From contig CALNYW010000004.1 of the NCBI GenBank assembly GCA_942490985.1, forward strand, positions 186,001 to 250,000: a DNA stretch of 64,000 bases, in the 5' to 3' direction. The position numbers and the translations under genes are program-made. The DNA is from Thiosocius sp942490985 (GTDB lineage Bacteria > Pseudomonadota > Gammaproteobacteria > Chromatiales > Chromatiaceae). The notes below the pieces were generated by a model. That model saw only the letters and a program-made list of their open reading frames with translations, searched no databases and was not told where the DNA came from. Positions within the stretch are counted from its first letter, which is position 1. Every line of letters begins with the position of its first letter. This document shows positions 25,566-34,545 of the stretch, in pieces.

Positions 25566-26240
25566 ATGAAATCCGATAAGAAGAAAGCGACCAAAGAGAC
25601 TACAGAGGACGTGGCTGCCGGGGCCACAGGTGCGATCAAGGGATTCGTCGAGGAGGTAGAGAATACCAGTACGTCATTGGCTGCGGAGGTCAAACAGCAT
25701 TTTGACGACCTGACGGTACGGGTTTCTGATGTCGTCAGCAGCGCGGCCGAGACTACCGTGTCGATGGCTGAAAAAGTGACCGTAAAGGACCCAGCGGACT
25801 TGATCAGGGGGTTGCTGGAAGAGATAAAACAGGCAAGTGAGGTGTCCATCAAGGTGATCGGAGATCGCTTCGATGAGTTGGTCCATCGAGGTAAGAGCAC
25901 GACCGACGAAACGCCGAAGAAAAAGGCCGAAAAGAAGAGTGCCAAGAAGAAGGCAGCCAAGAAAACGTCGGCTAAAAAGAAGGTGGGCAAGAAGGCCGCA
26001 AGCAAAAAGAAAGCAGTTACCAAAAAGAAGGCTGCCAAGAAAGCGGCTGCGAAGAAAACGTCGGCTAAAAAGAAGGTGGGCAAGAAGGCCGCAAGCAAAA
26101 AGAAAGCAGTTGCCAAGCAGAAGGTAGCCAAGAAATCCAAGACCAAGAAAAGTTCGCTTGCCAAGCAGACCGCGACAAGGAAGAAAACTGTAGCCAGGAA
26201 GAAGGCCGCCAGTAAGAAAAAAGCCACCACCAAAAAATAA
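25566..26240 (+). CDS. Phasin-like protein with histone-H1-like Lys/Ala tail
   Basis: A 224-residue two-part protein. Residues 1-115 are amphipathic helical (IKGFVEEVENTSTSLAAEVK, VSDVVSSAAETTVSMAEKV), like phasins that coat polyhydroxyalkanoate granules or apolipoprotein-like helices. Residues 116-224 are AKKK repeats (KKTSAKKKVGKKAASKKKAV twice), like histone H1/AlgP tails that bind DNA. Such a protein could link granules to the nucleoid. GGGGGAG precedes the ATG. Two perfect 60-base copies lie in the tail-coding part. Function is inferred from architecture only. Confidence 0.72.
   Translation: MKSDKKKATKETTEDVAAGATGAIKGFVEEVENTSTSLAAEVKQHFDDLTVRVSDVVSSAAETTVSMAEKVTVKDPADLIRGLLEEIKQASEVSIKVIGDRFDELVHRGKSTTDETPKKKAEKKSAKKKAAKKTSAKKKVGKKAASKKKAVTKKKAAKKAAAKKTSAKKKVGKKAASKKKAVAKQKVAKKSKTKKSSLAKQTATRKKTVARKKAASKKKATTKK
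25959..26018 (+). repeat. 60-bp direct repeat, first copy, in the Lys/Ala tail
   Basis: Identical base for base to 26052-26111, offset by 93 bases (31 codons), so it keeps frame. Perfect identity, including silent positions, shows a recent tandem duplication within the gene and makes tail length likely to vary between strains. Confidence 0.9.
26052..26111 (+). repeat. 60-bp direct repeat, second copy
   Basis: Second identical copy of the 25959-26018 block. Recombination between the two would delete or add 31 codons in frame. Confidence 0.9.
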
Positions 26241-26310
26241 CAAAGCGGTTTTTCGCAGTAGCTTGTGACTGAAAACGAGATGGCGATGGGTCCTCTCGTG
26301 GAGGACTGTG

Positions 26311-27168
26311 ATGCATCCAGTGATGATTGTCATACCGGCGGCGGTTCTGATTCTCGGTCCCAGCGCGTGGGTGAATCATCTATTGAAAAAGCACGATAAG
26401 AAGGAATTGGATCTTCCTGTAACAGCAGGAAAATTTGCACGTGAGGTTCTCGATCGGCAGGGCTTACAACGGGTGAAAGTAGAAAGCACCGATAGTGGTG
26501 ACCACTACGATCAGCAGGCCAAGGCAGTGCGTTTGGCGCGCAGCAGGTTTGATCGCAAATCGCTTACGGCGCTCACCACGACGGCGCACGAGGTTGCGCA
26601 TGCGTTGCAGGACGCATCAGGTTATCCGCCGTTTGTCTGGAGAACCCACCTGGCCCAGGTGGCTCAGTTGGCTGGGCAGCTTGGCGTCATCATGCTGGTG
26701 ACGGTACCGATATTGTCCATGGCCACCCATCGGCCATTGCCCTTTCGCGCGTTGGGTACAGCGGTTTTCGGCATCATGGGCACCGGGCTGGTCGCGCAAC
26801 TGGCAGCCCTTCCTTCTGAGTTTGATGCCAGCTTCAACCGGGCAATACCCCTGCTTCGGGAGAGTTACGTCGGAGAAGAAAAGATCGGAGACGCACGCAT
26901 CATCCTGGTCGCCTGTTCGATGACCTATGTCGCTGGGTCCATGATCTCGCTGCTGAATTTCTGGCCCTGGTTTATCCGTGGTGCATTGGCTTCACCTGCC
27001 ATGAACCAGGAAGGCAGGGGGCGACAGTCGGCGAGCGTCAAGCCGGCGCGCCCACGCCCGGCGCGACCGCGGAGAGTTGCTGGCAACAGGAGCGCAATGG
27101 AACCTATCGTCAGGCAGCTGGGAAAACCGTTGATAAGATGCTGGCTGCAGCTGCGTCAGTCCTTTTGA
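26311..27168 (+). CDS. Membrane zinc metallopeptidase (YugP/PF04298 type)
   Basis: A 285-residue protein with an N-terminal span (MIVIPAAVLILGPSAWV), a zinc motif HEVAH in TTTAHEVAHALQDASGY, and two to three further spans (LGVIMLVTVPILSMA, AVFGIMGTGLVAQLAALP). The third ligand may be the Glu/Asp in SEFDASFNRA. Family members resemble B. subtilis YugP and are thought to be membrane proteases. The C-terminal 50 residues are Pro/Arg-rich. ATG at 26311 has GGAGGA 6 bases upstream; a GTG codon immediately precedes it. It follows the phasin-like gene in the same direction. Confidence 0.82.
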   Translation: MHPVMIVIPAAVLILGPSAWVNHLLKKHDKKELDLPVTAGKFAREVLDRQGLQRVKVESTDSGDHYDQQAKAVRLARSRFDRKSLTALTTTAHEVAHALQDASGYPPFVWRTHLAQVAQLAGQLGVIMLVTVPILSMATHRPLPFRALGTAVFGIMGTGLVAQLAALPSEFDASFNRAIPLLRESYVGEEKIGDARIILVACSMTYVAGSMISLLNFWPWFIRGALASPAMNQEGRGRQSASVKPARPRPARPRRVAGNRSAMEPIVRQLGKPLIRCWLQLRQSF

Positions 27169-27486
27169 TCGAGCGACGGCCATTGCGTACGCCTTTGGTG
27201 ACAAGGCCTGCAGGAATGATCGGCGCGTAGATAGTGCGAAGGTTTTGCGTTCTCTGATTTGTCACATAACGGTCATAAATCTGAAGTGGTGTAATCCGAA
27301 AGGCATTTGCCGTAGCCTGCGGGTAGGCTAGCTATTCGATCGCGCTTTTGCCCCTGCCTCTGGTGGGCGCAGCGAGGAGGGACGGAATAGTGAGGGGACG
27401 GCATTACCAAACAGCTCGGCGGCGAAACCTTAAGCTGCATCCCCGAGCTCTTAATCAAGCAGCAATAGCGACAACGAACGATACCT
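27169..27486. other. Intergenic region upstream of the P-type ATPase
   Basis: About 320 bases, presumably holding the promoter of the ATPase-SAM synthetase operon. I see no gene and no clear operator palindrome. Confidence 0.35.
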
Positions 27487-30400
27487 ATGAATGACTCAAA
27501 CTCGCAGGCGCAATCTTCACGCGGACTTGTCAAACCGGTGCACATCCAGAGTCGTGGGCGTGTGCGGCTCGATGTTCCAGGACTGTACCGCTCACCCAAG
27601 CTGAAGCAACGCATCGAGCAGCGATTGGGCGTGGTCGAAGGCATCCATTCGGTCGAGGCAAATATCCTCACGGGGCGTTTGTTGCTGAAGCACGGTCCGG
27701 ATAAGTCGCTGGGGGAGATCATTCGCCTCGTCGAGTCTGAGCTCGACTCGAGGAAGACAAACAGAACAAACAGCTCTCCCAGGAAACCCGCACCAGACCC
27801 CCTGAAGACTGCGGTGAAGTCGGCGCTTGGCGGTCTTTCCGAGATCCTGACGGGGGGACTTGGCAGTCAGGCACCGGCGCCCGCCTTTGGCGTCACCGCT
27901 GGGCTCACCAGTCCCGCGGGTAGCGGCAAGATTGCGCAGGAGCCGCGGGCCTGGCACGTCATGTCACCGGATCAGGTGCTTGAGCACTTGGCGGTCTCCA
28001 TCAAGCAGGGGCTGAGTTCCGATGAGGCCGGCGTGCGTCTGCGGCGTTATGGAGAAAACAGCCTCGCCGCTGGCGAGAAACGCTCGGATCTGTCGATCTT
28101 CATCGATCAGTTCCTCAATGCGCCGGTGGCTTTGCTCGGTGCCTCTGCGGTCATTTCTGTTCTGACCGGAGGCAAGGTCGATGCTGCCGTAATCATGGGC
28201 GTCGTCTTGATCAACGGCATGATCGGGTTCGTGACCGAGCGCCAGTCGGAAAAGGCGATCGCGTCATTGGCCAAGACGGGTGTCCGCGAGGTCGCGGTGC
28301 TGCGCGATGGCGAGAGCAAGAATATCGCTGTTGAGTCTATCGTCCCCGGGGATATCCTGCTTCTGGTGCCCGGCACCTATATCGCCGCCGATGTAAGGCT
28401 GCTGCAGACCCACCGGCTCTCGGTAGACGAATCGGCGCTGACCGGGGAGAGTCTCCCGGTATCGAAGATTCATGAATTTGTCGGTGCCGAGGAAACGGCG
28501 CTGGGCGACCGGGTCAACATGGGGTACATGGGTACGCACGTGACCGGTGGCAGCGGTGAGGCTGTCGTCATTGCAACGGCTGAGGCGACCGAGCTGGGTC
28601 AGATCCAGACCATGGTCGGCGAGGCCGAGGCCCCGCAGACGCCGATGGAGCGCCAACTGGAGAAATTGGGTACCCAGATGGTCTACATCAGCGCCGGGGT
28701 CTGTGTCGTCGTCGCCGGCATCGGTATTTTGCGCGGATTCGGTTGGCTCGAGATGCTCAAGTCCGGGGTCTCCCTGGCGGTGGCTGCGGTACCCGAGGGC
28801 CTGCCGGCAGTGGCCACCACCACGCTGGCCATGGGTATCGGCAACATGCGCAAGCACAATGTCTCGGTCCGGCATCTCGATGCCGTGGAGACCCTGGGAT
28901 CGGTCCAGGTTTTCTGCATGGACAAGACGGGTACGCTGACCATGAATCGCATGGCGGTGGTGGCTGTGCACAGCGGAGAGCAGCCCTTCGATGTGATCGA
29001 CACCCATTTCCAGGCGGGTGGGGAGGAAATCGATCCCACGGCCCGCGAAGAGTTGGTGCGGCTGATGCAGGTGGTTTCACTGTGCAGTGAGGTTGAGATC
29101 TCCGGGGATCGTGATAACCCGCATCTGGAGGGTTCCGCGACGGAGCAGGCGCTGGTGGATATGGCTTTGCATGCCGGCATCGATGTCGTGGCTCTGCGCG
29201 AGGAGTTTCCGAACAAGCGCACCCGCTATCGCGCAGAGGGTCGTCCCTTCATGAGCTCCCTGCATTCCTACAAAGACGGCAAACATCTGCTGGCCGTCAA
29301 AGGTAGTCCGGATGCAGTACTCGAGATGTGTGATCACCAGATGAAAGACGGGGAGCGCATCCCAATCACGGATGAGGCCCGCGCGGAGATTCTGCAGGAG
29401 AATAAGCGCATGGCCGGGGCAGCCCTGCGCGTGCTCGGCGCGGCCTATCGTGAGCTCGACAGTGACAGGATGCCTGCCAAGACGGGACAGTTGACCTGGC
29501 TGGGGCTGGCCGGAATGGCCGATCCCATGCGCCCTGGTATGGACAGACTCATCAAGATGTACCACCGGGCCGGTATCAAGACGATCATGATCACCGGTGA
29601 TCAGGCGGCTACCGCCCAGGCGATCGGGGAGCAATTGGGCCTGAGCGGGGATCAGCCGCTTCAGGTGCTGGAATCCACCAAGCTGGATGACATGGACCCT
29701 GAGCTGCTGGCGGGTCTGGCCAAGAATGTACAGGTGTTCGCCCGGGTCAGCCCGGCGCACAAACTCAAGATTGTGCGCGCCTTGCAGGAGGCTGGCTATG
29801 TGGTTGCGATGACCGGTGACGGCATCAATGACGGCCCTGCGCTCAAGGCATCGGATATCGGCGTCGCCATGGGCGAGGGCGGTACCAATGTCGCCAGAGA
29901 GGTCTCCGACGTCGTGCTGGAAGATGACAACCTGCACACCATGCGCGTTGCGGTGCGACAGGGTCGGACCATCTACGGCAACATCCGCAAGATGATTCAC
30001 TTCATGGTCTCCACCAACCTGACGGAGATCGAGGTCATGTTGATCGGGATAGCAGCCGGCTGGGGGCAGCCGATGAACCCGATGCAACTGCTGTGGATCA
30101 ACCTGGTAACCGACATCTTCCCGGGGCTTGCTCTGTCGATGGAGCCGCCGGAGCCCGGCATCATGAGCCGCGATCCGCGCGATCCCAACGAAGCAATCAT
30201 TGCCGGCGATGATCTCAAGCGGATGATTTTCGAATCCGGCACCATCGGTCTGGGTGTGATGGGGGCTTATTACTTTGGCATGAAACGTTATGGGATCGGC
30301 CCGGGTGCCGCCACGCTGGCTTTCAATACCTTGACGATGAGCGAGTTGGCCCATGCATACAGTTCCCGTTCGCACTATCGGAACGTATTCGGTGGTATCA

Positions 30401-30675
30401 AGCTGCCACCAAACAAGGCCTTGTTGGCCGCAGTCGGCGGTATGACCGTACTGCAGGCCGTAGTAACTCTGATGCCCGGCGCAAGACGCCTTCTCGGCAC
30501 CACTCCGCTGGCTTTGGTCGACCTGGGCATCATCGCTGCCGGCGTTCTGGGTCCGCTGATTGTCAATGAGGCGACCAAACCCGCAGCAACCCCGGAAGTC
30601 ATCGCCGAGCTCGAGGGAAGATCCGAAGACAGCCAGGCGATTGACAAGAATACTAAACAGGAGCAAGCAGCGTGA
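27487..30675 (+). CDS. P2-type cation-transporting ATPase with N-terminal HMA_2-like domain
   Basis: A 1062-residue P-type ATPase. Residues about 15-85 resemble the HMA_2 heavy-metal-associated-like domain (VHIQSRGRVRLDVPGLYRSP, VVEGIHSVEANILTGRLLLK) without CxxC. A Pro/Ser linker precedes a cation-ATPase N domain (about 155-225). TGES lies near residue 318, membrane motif PEGL near 435, phosphorylation site DKTGTLT near 479 and TGDGIND near 775; the C-terminal membrane block holds NLVTDIFPGLALSME. PEGL without CPC marks a P2 (Ca2+/Mn2+-like) rather than P1B metal pump. The stop overlaps the next start by 4 bases. Ion unknown. Confidence 0.93.
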   Translation: MNDSNSQAQSSRGLVKPVHIQSRGRVRLDVPGLYRSPKLKQRIEQRLGVVEGIHSVEANILTGRLLLKHGPDKSLGEIIRLVESELDSRKTNRTNSSPRKPAPDPLKTAVKSALGGLSEILTGGLGSQAPAPAFGVTAGLTSPAGSGKIAQEPRAWHVMSPDQVLEHLAVSIKQGLSSDEAGVRLRRYGENSLAAGEKRSDLSIFIDQFLNAPVALLGASAVISVLTGGKVDAAVIMGVVLINGMIGFVTERQSEKAIASLAKTGVREVAVLRDGESKNIAVESIVPGDILLLVPGTYIAADVRLLQTHRLSVDESALTGESLPVSKIHEFVGAEETALGDRVNMGYMGTHVTGGSGEAVVIATAEATELGQIQTMVGEAEAPQTPMERQLEKLGTQMVYISAGVCVVVAGIGILRGFGWLEMLKSGVSLAVAAVPEGLPAVATTTLAMGIGNMRKHNVSVRHLDAVETLGSVQVFCMDKTGTLTMNRMAVVAVHSGEQPFDVIDTHFQAGGEEIDPTAREELVRLMQVVSLCSEVEISGDRDNPHLEGSATEQALVDMALHAGIDVVALREEFPNKRTRYRAEGRPFMSSLHSYKDGKHLLAVKGSPDAVLEMCDHQMKDGERIPITDEARAEILQENKRMAGAALRVLGAAYRELDSDRMPAKTGQLTWLGLAGMADPMRPGMDRLIKMYHRAGIKTIMITGDQAATAQAIGEQLGLSGDQPLQVLESTKLDDMDPELLAGLAKNVQVFARVSPAHKLKIVRALQEAGYVVAMTGDGINDGPALKASDIGVAMGEGGTNVAREVSDVVLEDDNLHTMRVAVRQGRTIYGNIRKMIHFMVSTNLTEIEVMLIGIAAGWGQPMNPMQLLWINLVTDIFPGLALSMEPPEPGIMSRDPRDPNEAIIAGDDLKRMIFESGTIGLGVMGAYYFGMKRYGIGPGAATLAFNTLTMSELAHAYSSRSHYRNVFGGIKLPPNKALLAAVGGMTVLQAVVTLMPGARRLLGTTPLALVDLGIIAAGVLGPLIVNEATKPAATPEVIAELEGRSEDSQAIDKNTKQEQAA

Positions 30676-31856
30676 AAGGTGACTACATTTTTACTTCTGA
30701 ATCCGTCACTCTTGGTCACCCGGACAAGCTGTGTGATCAGGTAAGCGACGCGATTGTGGACAACTTCCTCAAGGGAGATGCGTCCTCGAGCATCGTGGCC
30801 GAGTGCGCTCTGTCCAGTGGGGTCATGTTCATATCGGCCCATTTCACCTCGCAAGCCAAATTTGATATTCAGAGCGTTGCGAGGGACGTCATCAGAGACG
30901 TGGGTTATCGGCCGCAGGAGTTCGATGCGGATGACTGCACCATCCTGACCAGTTTCCAGAACCATACGGCGACGGATTACAGGCCGGTGAATCTGGATAA
31001 ACTGGACAACACCGAGATTGACAGAATCACCGCAAAACATCCCGCCACGCTGTTTGGTTATGCCTGCGATCACTCGAAGGCGCTCATGCCACTGCCGATA
31101 TTTTTAGCCCACAGGCTGGCGGATCGTCTCGATGCGCCCAGCGTGAGGAAAAAGCTGCCCTATCTGCTGCCGGACGGCAAGGCGCAGGTTGCCATCGAAT
31201 TTGAAGCTTGGAAGCCAAAGCGCATCCACAGCATCTCTATGGTCACCAGCCAGACCGACGCCGCGGCGGTCGATCTGAATCAGCTGCGCGGAGATATGAT
31301 CGAGCACGTCGTCGAGCCTGTCCTGAAAAAACACAAATTTCCCGCCGACTCCAAGACAAACATTTTTGTGAATCCCGAAGGCCTTGTGATTGGTGGAGGT
31401 CCAGCGATTCATTCCGGCCTCACCGGAAGGAAAACGGGTATCGATACGTACGGTGAATTCGCCCGCCACAGCGGTGCTGCCATGAGCGGAAAAGATCCGC
31501 TGCGTATCGACCGCGTGGGTGCCTACGCCGCACGCTATGCGGCTAAGAATGTGGTGGCCGCTGGGCTCGCGACAGAGTGCGAGGTGCAGCTGAGCTATAC
31601 GGTGGGCGCGGCAAGGCCGATCAGCGTGCATGTACGGACCTTTGGGACGGGGACGATTGATGACACCGAATTGGCAGTGCGTCTCGACAAAGCCATAGAT
31701 TTCCGTCTGGGTGCGATTGTGCGTGATCTGCACCTGCAAAAGCTTCCCTCTGAGGCCGAGGGGTTCTACAGGAAACTGGCTTGTTACGGACAGGTCGGTC
31801 GCTTGGATCTCGATCTCCCTTGGGAGAAGACCGACAAGGCAAAAGCACTTATTTGA
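30672..31856 (+). CDS. Divergent S-adenosylmethionine synthetase, coupled to the ATPase
   Basis: A 394-residue MetK-family protein. Preserved family features are ESVTLGHPDKLCDQVSDAI, LFGYACDHSKALMPLPI, GLVIGGGPAIHSGLTGRK and MSGKDPLRIDR. Two deviations stand out: the usual GAGDQG before LFGYA reads ITAKHPAT, and the usual Gly-rich GGGAFSGKD reads HSGAAMSGKD. Normal MetK makes SAM from ATP and methionine; whether this one is active is open. The GTG at 30672 overlaps the ATPase stop (GTGA), so the two proteins are made together. It is unlikely to be the housekeeping copy. Confidence 0.85.
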   Translation: MKGDYIFTSESVTLGHPDKLCDQVSDAIVDNFLKGDASSSIVAECALSSGVMFISAHFTSQAKFDIQSVARDVIRDVGYRPQEFDADDCTILTSFQNHTATDYRPVNLDKLDNTEIDRITAKHPATLFGYACDHSKALMPLPIFLAHRLADRLDAPSVRKKLPYLLPDGKAQVAIEFEAWKPKRIHSISMVTSQTDAAAVDLNQLRGDMIEHVVEPVLKKHKFPADSKTNIFVNPEGLVIGGGPAIHSGLTGRKTGIDTYGEFARHSGAAMSGKDPLRIDRVGAYAARYAAKNVVAAGLATECEVQLSYTVGAARPISVHVRTFGTGTIDDTELAVRLDKAIDFRLGAIVRDLHLQKLPSEAEGFYRKLACYGQVGRLDLDLPWEKTDKAKALI

Positions 31857-31932
31857 TAGTTTGGATTAAATCCGGGATGTCGGGTGACTGCATGGAGTAT
31901 GGCTGTCTGTTTTGCAAAGTGTATATTCGGCT

Positions 31933-32250
31933 ATGTCCAGTATTCATATAAAACATCGCCATTGTCTCGAACACAGCGAAACTCGTGATCGTGTGGATCG
32001 CGTTGCTCGGCACCTGGAGAGAAGGTACAAGGTCAAGTACACCTGGGAAGGCGACCATCTGCGCTCCAAGCACAAAGGTTCTTTTGCCCACGTCCACCTG
32101 GCTGATGGCTATATCGAGATGAAGATCCAGCTGGGTCTTTTTGCGCCGTTTAGAGGCAAGATTGAGCGGGTCATCCGAAAAAACCTGCACAGCGTGATAG
32201 GGGATGAGCAGGATGCTCCCTCAAAAATCACGCTGCACAAAAAGCTGTAA
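31933..32250 (+). CDS. PHA-granule-system family protein, copy 1
   Basis: A 105-residue protein starting MSSIHIKHRHCLEHSETRDR. It matches the small polyhydroxyalkanoic-acid-system family (PHA_gran_rgn type): an N-terminal helix, then strands around YKVKYTWEGDHLRSKHKGS and DGYIEMKIQLGLFAPFRGKI. In pseudomonads family members sit beside PHA genes, but members also occur without them. It follows the SAM synthetase by 76 bases and has a paralogue at 37460-37759. No PHA synthase is present in the window. Confidence 0.78.
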   Translation: MSSIHIKHRHCLEHSETRDRVDRVARHLERRYKVKYTWEGDHLRSKHKGSFAHVHLADGYIEMKIQLGLFAPFRGKIERVIRKNLHSVIGDEQDAPSKITLHKKL

Positions 32251-32309
32251 GAGATTTGCCCGGTGGATTCATCTCGGTAAGCTGAAAACCAGCGTCGAGA
32301 CGCGCGTTC

Positions 32310-32618
32310 TCAGTCGCCGTTGTCGGTGCTGTCGCGAGAACGTCGTTCAGATTCCACCAAGCCGGCACTTTGCGCTCTTCGTTGCCGCAGTTCGTCCTGG
32401 ACCTCGGCCGTCAGGTCTTCAACGAGTTCGGCTAATTCCGCGGCGGTTTCGCGCAGTTTTTCAGTGGCCAGGATGCCGGTCTTGAGAACACTGCGCCCCA
32501 CAGGGCGAACGAAAGGCGCCACAGCGTTCACCACGATCGGTACCACGATCGCCACCGTGAGGTTGACCCCCAGCTGTTTTGCGGTGGCGCTTTTGAGTAT
32601 GGCCTCAAGTTGTTTCAT
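32310..32618 (-). CDS. DUF5132-like membrane protein
   Basis: A 102-residue protein with one N-terminal hydrophobic region (LGVNLTVAIVVPIVVNAVAP), then FVRPVGRSVLKTGILATEKL and a charged helical tail (ELAELVEDLTAEVQDELRQR). This arrangement is that of DUF5132 proteins, small membrane-anchored coiled-coil proteins found near P-type ATPase and HMA_2 genes. It is convergent with the PHA-like gene. Role unknown; scaffolding at a membrane is a guess. Confidence 0.68.
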   Translation of the reverse strand: MKQLEAILKSATAKQLGVNLTVAIVVPIVVNAVAPFVRPVGRSVLKTGILATEKLRETAAELAELVEDLTAEVQDELRQRRAQSAGLVESERRSRDSTDNGD

Positions 32619-32769
32619 GTGTGCTCCTCAATCTGGCAATTTGCGAAAACTTGCCCGCGGGGCGTCATGGTACCTGACGTTTTTTCTATCCACACCCCCG
32701 GGTGGGCGAACAGCGAGCGTCAGGCTTGATTGCAGCCCAATATTGCCGTCAATAATGGCCCCTGCGAAT

Positions 32770-33330
32770 TCATCCTGAAGCAGCACTTGCATGAGATGTT
32801 TGGGCGCTGGATGCGATCTGTGTGCGACCGTAAAACTTGAGTGCTATCTCCCCAATCAACCGGCTTGTCGTCATGATTGTCGCACCACCGGCAATCGCCT
32901 TGAGCCTCGGTCTCAGGGTTGAGAGCTGGGGGACCAGGGTGGTGCTACCGGAGGCAAGGCCGGTTGCAGCAATAACAGCGATTAACTCTTTGATGCGCGC
33001 TTTGTCGTCGAGGTCGCGGCCAAAGATCAGGGCAATCTGCATTATCAGAGTCATGTTCAGGACCATCATCAGCGTTGTGCCGCTGGCCGCGCCGAGGAAG
33101 CGGAATGCGGGCCCGGCTACCGGTATCACCGCAGGGATATGAATCAGCGCGCTACTCACCATGGAGAGAGGGGTCTGGGCTGCAATAAATCTTCTGGCCA
33201 GTCTTTCCGGCGTGTCATCCGGATAGCGAGATCGCATGATTGCGACCTGACTTCGAATATCTGCTTTACGCAATCCCATGCAATAGTAAAAAAATTTCTC
33301 GGTGGCCAGGTCGAAATCTTGGTTGCTCAT
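32770..33330 (-). CDS. EcsC-like membrane-associated protein, copy 1
   Basis: A 186-residue protein starting MSNQDFDLATEKFFYYCMGL. It is rich in amphipathic and hydrophobic helices (VVIPVAGPAFRFLG-like centre, TLMMVLNMTLIMQIALIFGR) and resembles EcsC-type proteins weakly. The 48688-49248 protein is a clear paralogue: both share GLRK, the MRSRYPDD box, a double-Asp D(L/I)DD box and IAATGLA. The start at 33330 is chosen because both paralogues begin within a few residues of the LATEK(F/Y)F(Y/F) motif. Function unknown. Confidence 0.72.
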   Translation of the reverse strand: MSNQDFDLATEKFFYYCMGLRKADIRSQVAIMRSRYPDDTPERLARRFIAAQTPLSMVSSALIHIPAVIPVAGPAFRFLGAASGTTLMMVLNMTLIMQIALIFGRDLDDKARIKELIAVIAATGLASGSTTLVPQLSTLRPRLKAIAGGATIMTTSRLIGEIALKFYGRTQIASSAQTSHASAASG

Positions 33331-33377
33331 TATCAGTCGCCCCACGGTTTTTTCGATGATGCCAAGCGAGGATTGAC

Positions 33378-33416
33378 AAAAAAGGCCCAACCATTCTGAT
33401 CGCGGTTGGCTTTTTT
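33378..33416. terminator. Bidirectional intrinsic terminator
   Basis: AAAAAAGG CCCAACC pairs with GGTTGGC TTTTTT across an 11-base loop, with A-tract on the left and T-tract on the right, so it can work in both directions. It sits just upstream of the start of the minus-strand EcsC-like gene and would insulate it from transcription entering from the right. Confidence 0.6.
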
Positions 33417-33975
33417 GACTGACCGAATCATACCTGCACCTTGTCTGTTTCAGTCCATACCGCCGCTGATCCGAGCCAAAAGACGCCTGGCGTCGCCAAT
33501 TCAGTTAACCGGAAGAACGCACTCGTATGCCAGTTGTGTGTCGCGAATCCGGTCAATAAAGATCGGCGACGTTTTACCGGGTCGTCAGCCTTCTCATGCT
33601 TTGTTGATCCATCGCAGAGACTTGCGATCGCACTGCGGAATACAGTGCCTGAGTACGATGGATGCGCACAGCAGATGATAAAAAACGAAGTTTTGTTAAT
33701 GTCATGGAAATGTAACGGAACTGCAGTATTCTAGCCTGTACGATGCGTAGCAGTTGTCTGGAGGCGCCTGGTTCCCCCGTCGCCGATCATTCGGAACAAC
33801 GGGTTGCTGGCATCCTTTACGCGGCAGCCTGAAACACCATGGAGGGGAGCCGCAACCATCGTCAATGAAATTGAGGAGTCCGCTGCAACAATATCTGTTC
33901 TTGCGGCGGTGAAACGGTATTCGATACCCCATCATTTTTGAACGGCGTCGTTAGCCGAGTCGAAGGATTAACAAT
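33417..33975. other. Intergenic region before glycine-zipper copy 2
   Basis: About 560 bases with no gene recognised. AT content rises towards 33690-33730 (TAATGTCATGGAAATG), which may hold a promoter. The open frames in it lack ribosome binding sites. Confidence 0.35.
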
Positions 33976-34251
33976 ATGGATAAAAATGTAAAAAATTCGC
34001 TGATCATCGCCGCAAGTGCGCTCGCAGGCGGCTACGGCGGTTCCTGGGCCGCCCAACGTCTGTGTGCTGCCATGGGCTGCAATCTTGGTCCATGGGGCCC
34101 AGCGATCGGGGCTGTGCTCGGTGCGATGGCAACCACTACAATGACGAAAAGCATGATCGGTGAGACGCAGTCTTTCCCTGATTTCGACGCTGCCATGGAA
34201 GCGGGCGAGTCTGTTGTCGATGACGCTGTTGACGCAGCAAAGAATCTGTAA
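33976..34251 (+). CDS. Glycine-zipper small membrane protein, copy 2
   Basis: A 91-residue protein starting MDKNVKNSLIIAASALAGGY, with the same two hydrophobic Gly/Ala-rich halves around CNLGPWGPAIGAVLGA as the 25161 protein, then an acidic helix (FPDFDAAMEAGESVVDDAVD). The shared NLGPWG and start (MDxxxKxSL) show common ancestry with copy 1. Weakly similar glycine-rich proteins accompany metal-ATPase clusters in other bacteria, but I cannot name the family with certainty. Confidence 0.7.
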   Translation: MDKNVKNSLIIAASALAGGYGGSWAAQRLCAAMGCNLGPWGPAIGAVLGAMATTTMTKSMIGETQSFPDFDAAMEAGESVVDDAVDAAKNL

Positions 34252-34545
34252 AAAAAGAGAACCCGGTGTCTTATCCGAGCGCCCGGGTGATGGTGTTGGC
34301 TCTGTGAGTTGGGCGGGCACTCAGGGATCCAGTAATGCCGGTTCAATAAGGGTCATGTCGGCTTCCACGGGCTCGCTTTTCCGAATGTGATGATTTGATT
34401 ATCGACTTTGCCCGTGTCCGTTATTCAAGGTCGCAGGAAATCTGCAAGCGACCGGTTATCGTCCCTAATAACCTCGAAACAATCGTGATTCTGCAGCGTT
34501 GGGAAGTGTCATCCAGTGCAGATTCACGGCAGAGGGGAGAAAGAA

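Noticed and set aside
26065..26240. Reading frames opposite and offset to the Lys/Ala-repeat tail, giving Phe/Leu-rich or Arg/Lys-rich proteins
   Set aside because: They are mirror products of the AAG/GCC repeats in the sense gene; the sense frame has the ribosome binding site and folded head.
27487..30675. Assigning the ATPase as a P1B heavy-metal pump (ferrosome-like FezB) because of its HMA-type N-terminus
   Set aside because: The membrane motif is PEGL, not CPC/SPC, and the C-terminal cation-ATPase domain is present, so the pump is P2-type. The N-terminal domain also lacks CxxC.
32300..32620. Annotating the DUF5132-like protein as a phasin or magnetosome protein
   Set aside because: Only the anchor-plus-helix plan is shared; no residue-level match supports those families.
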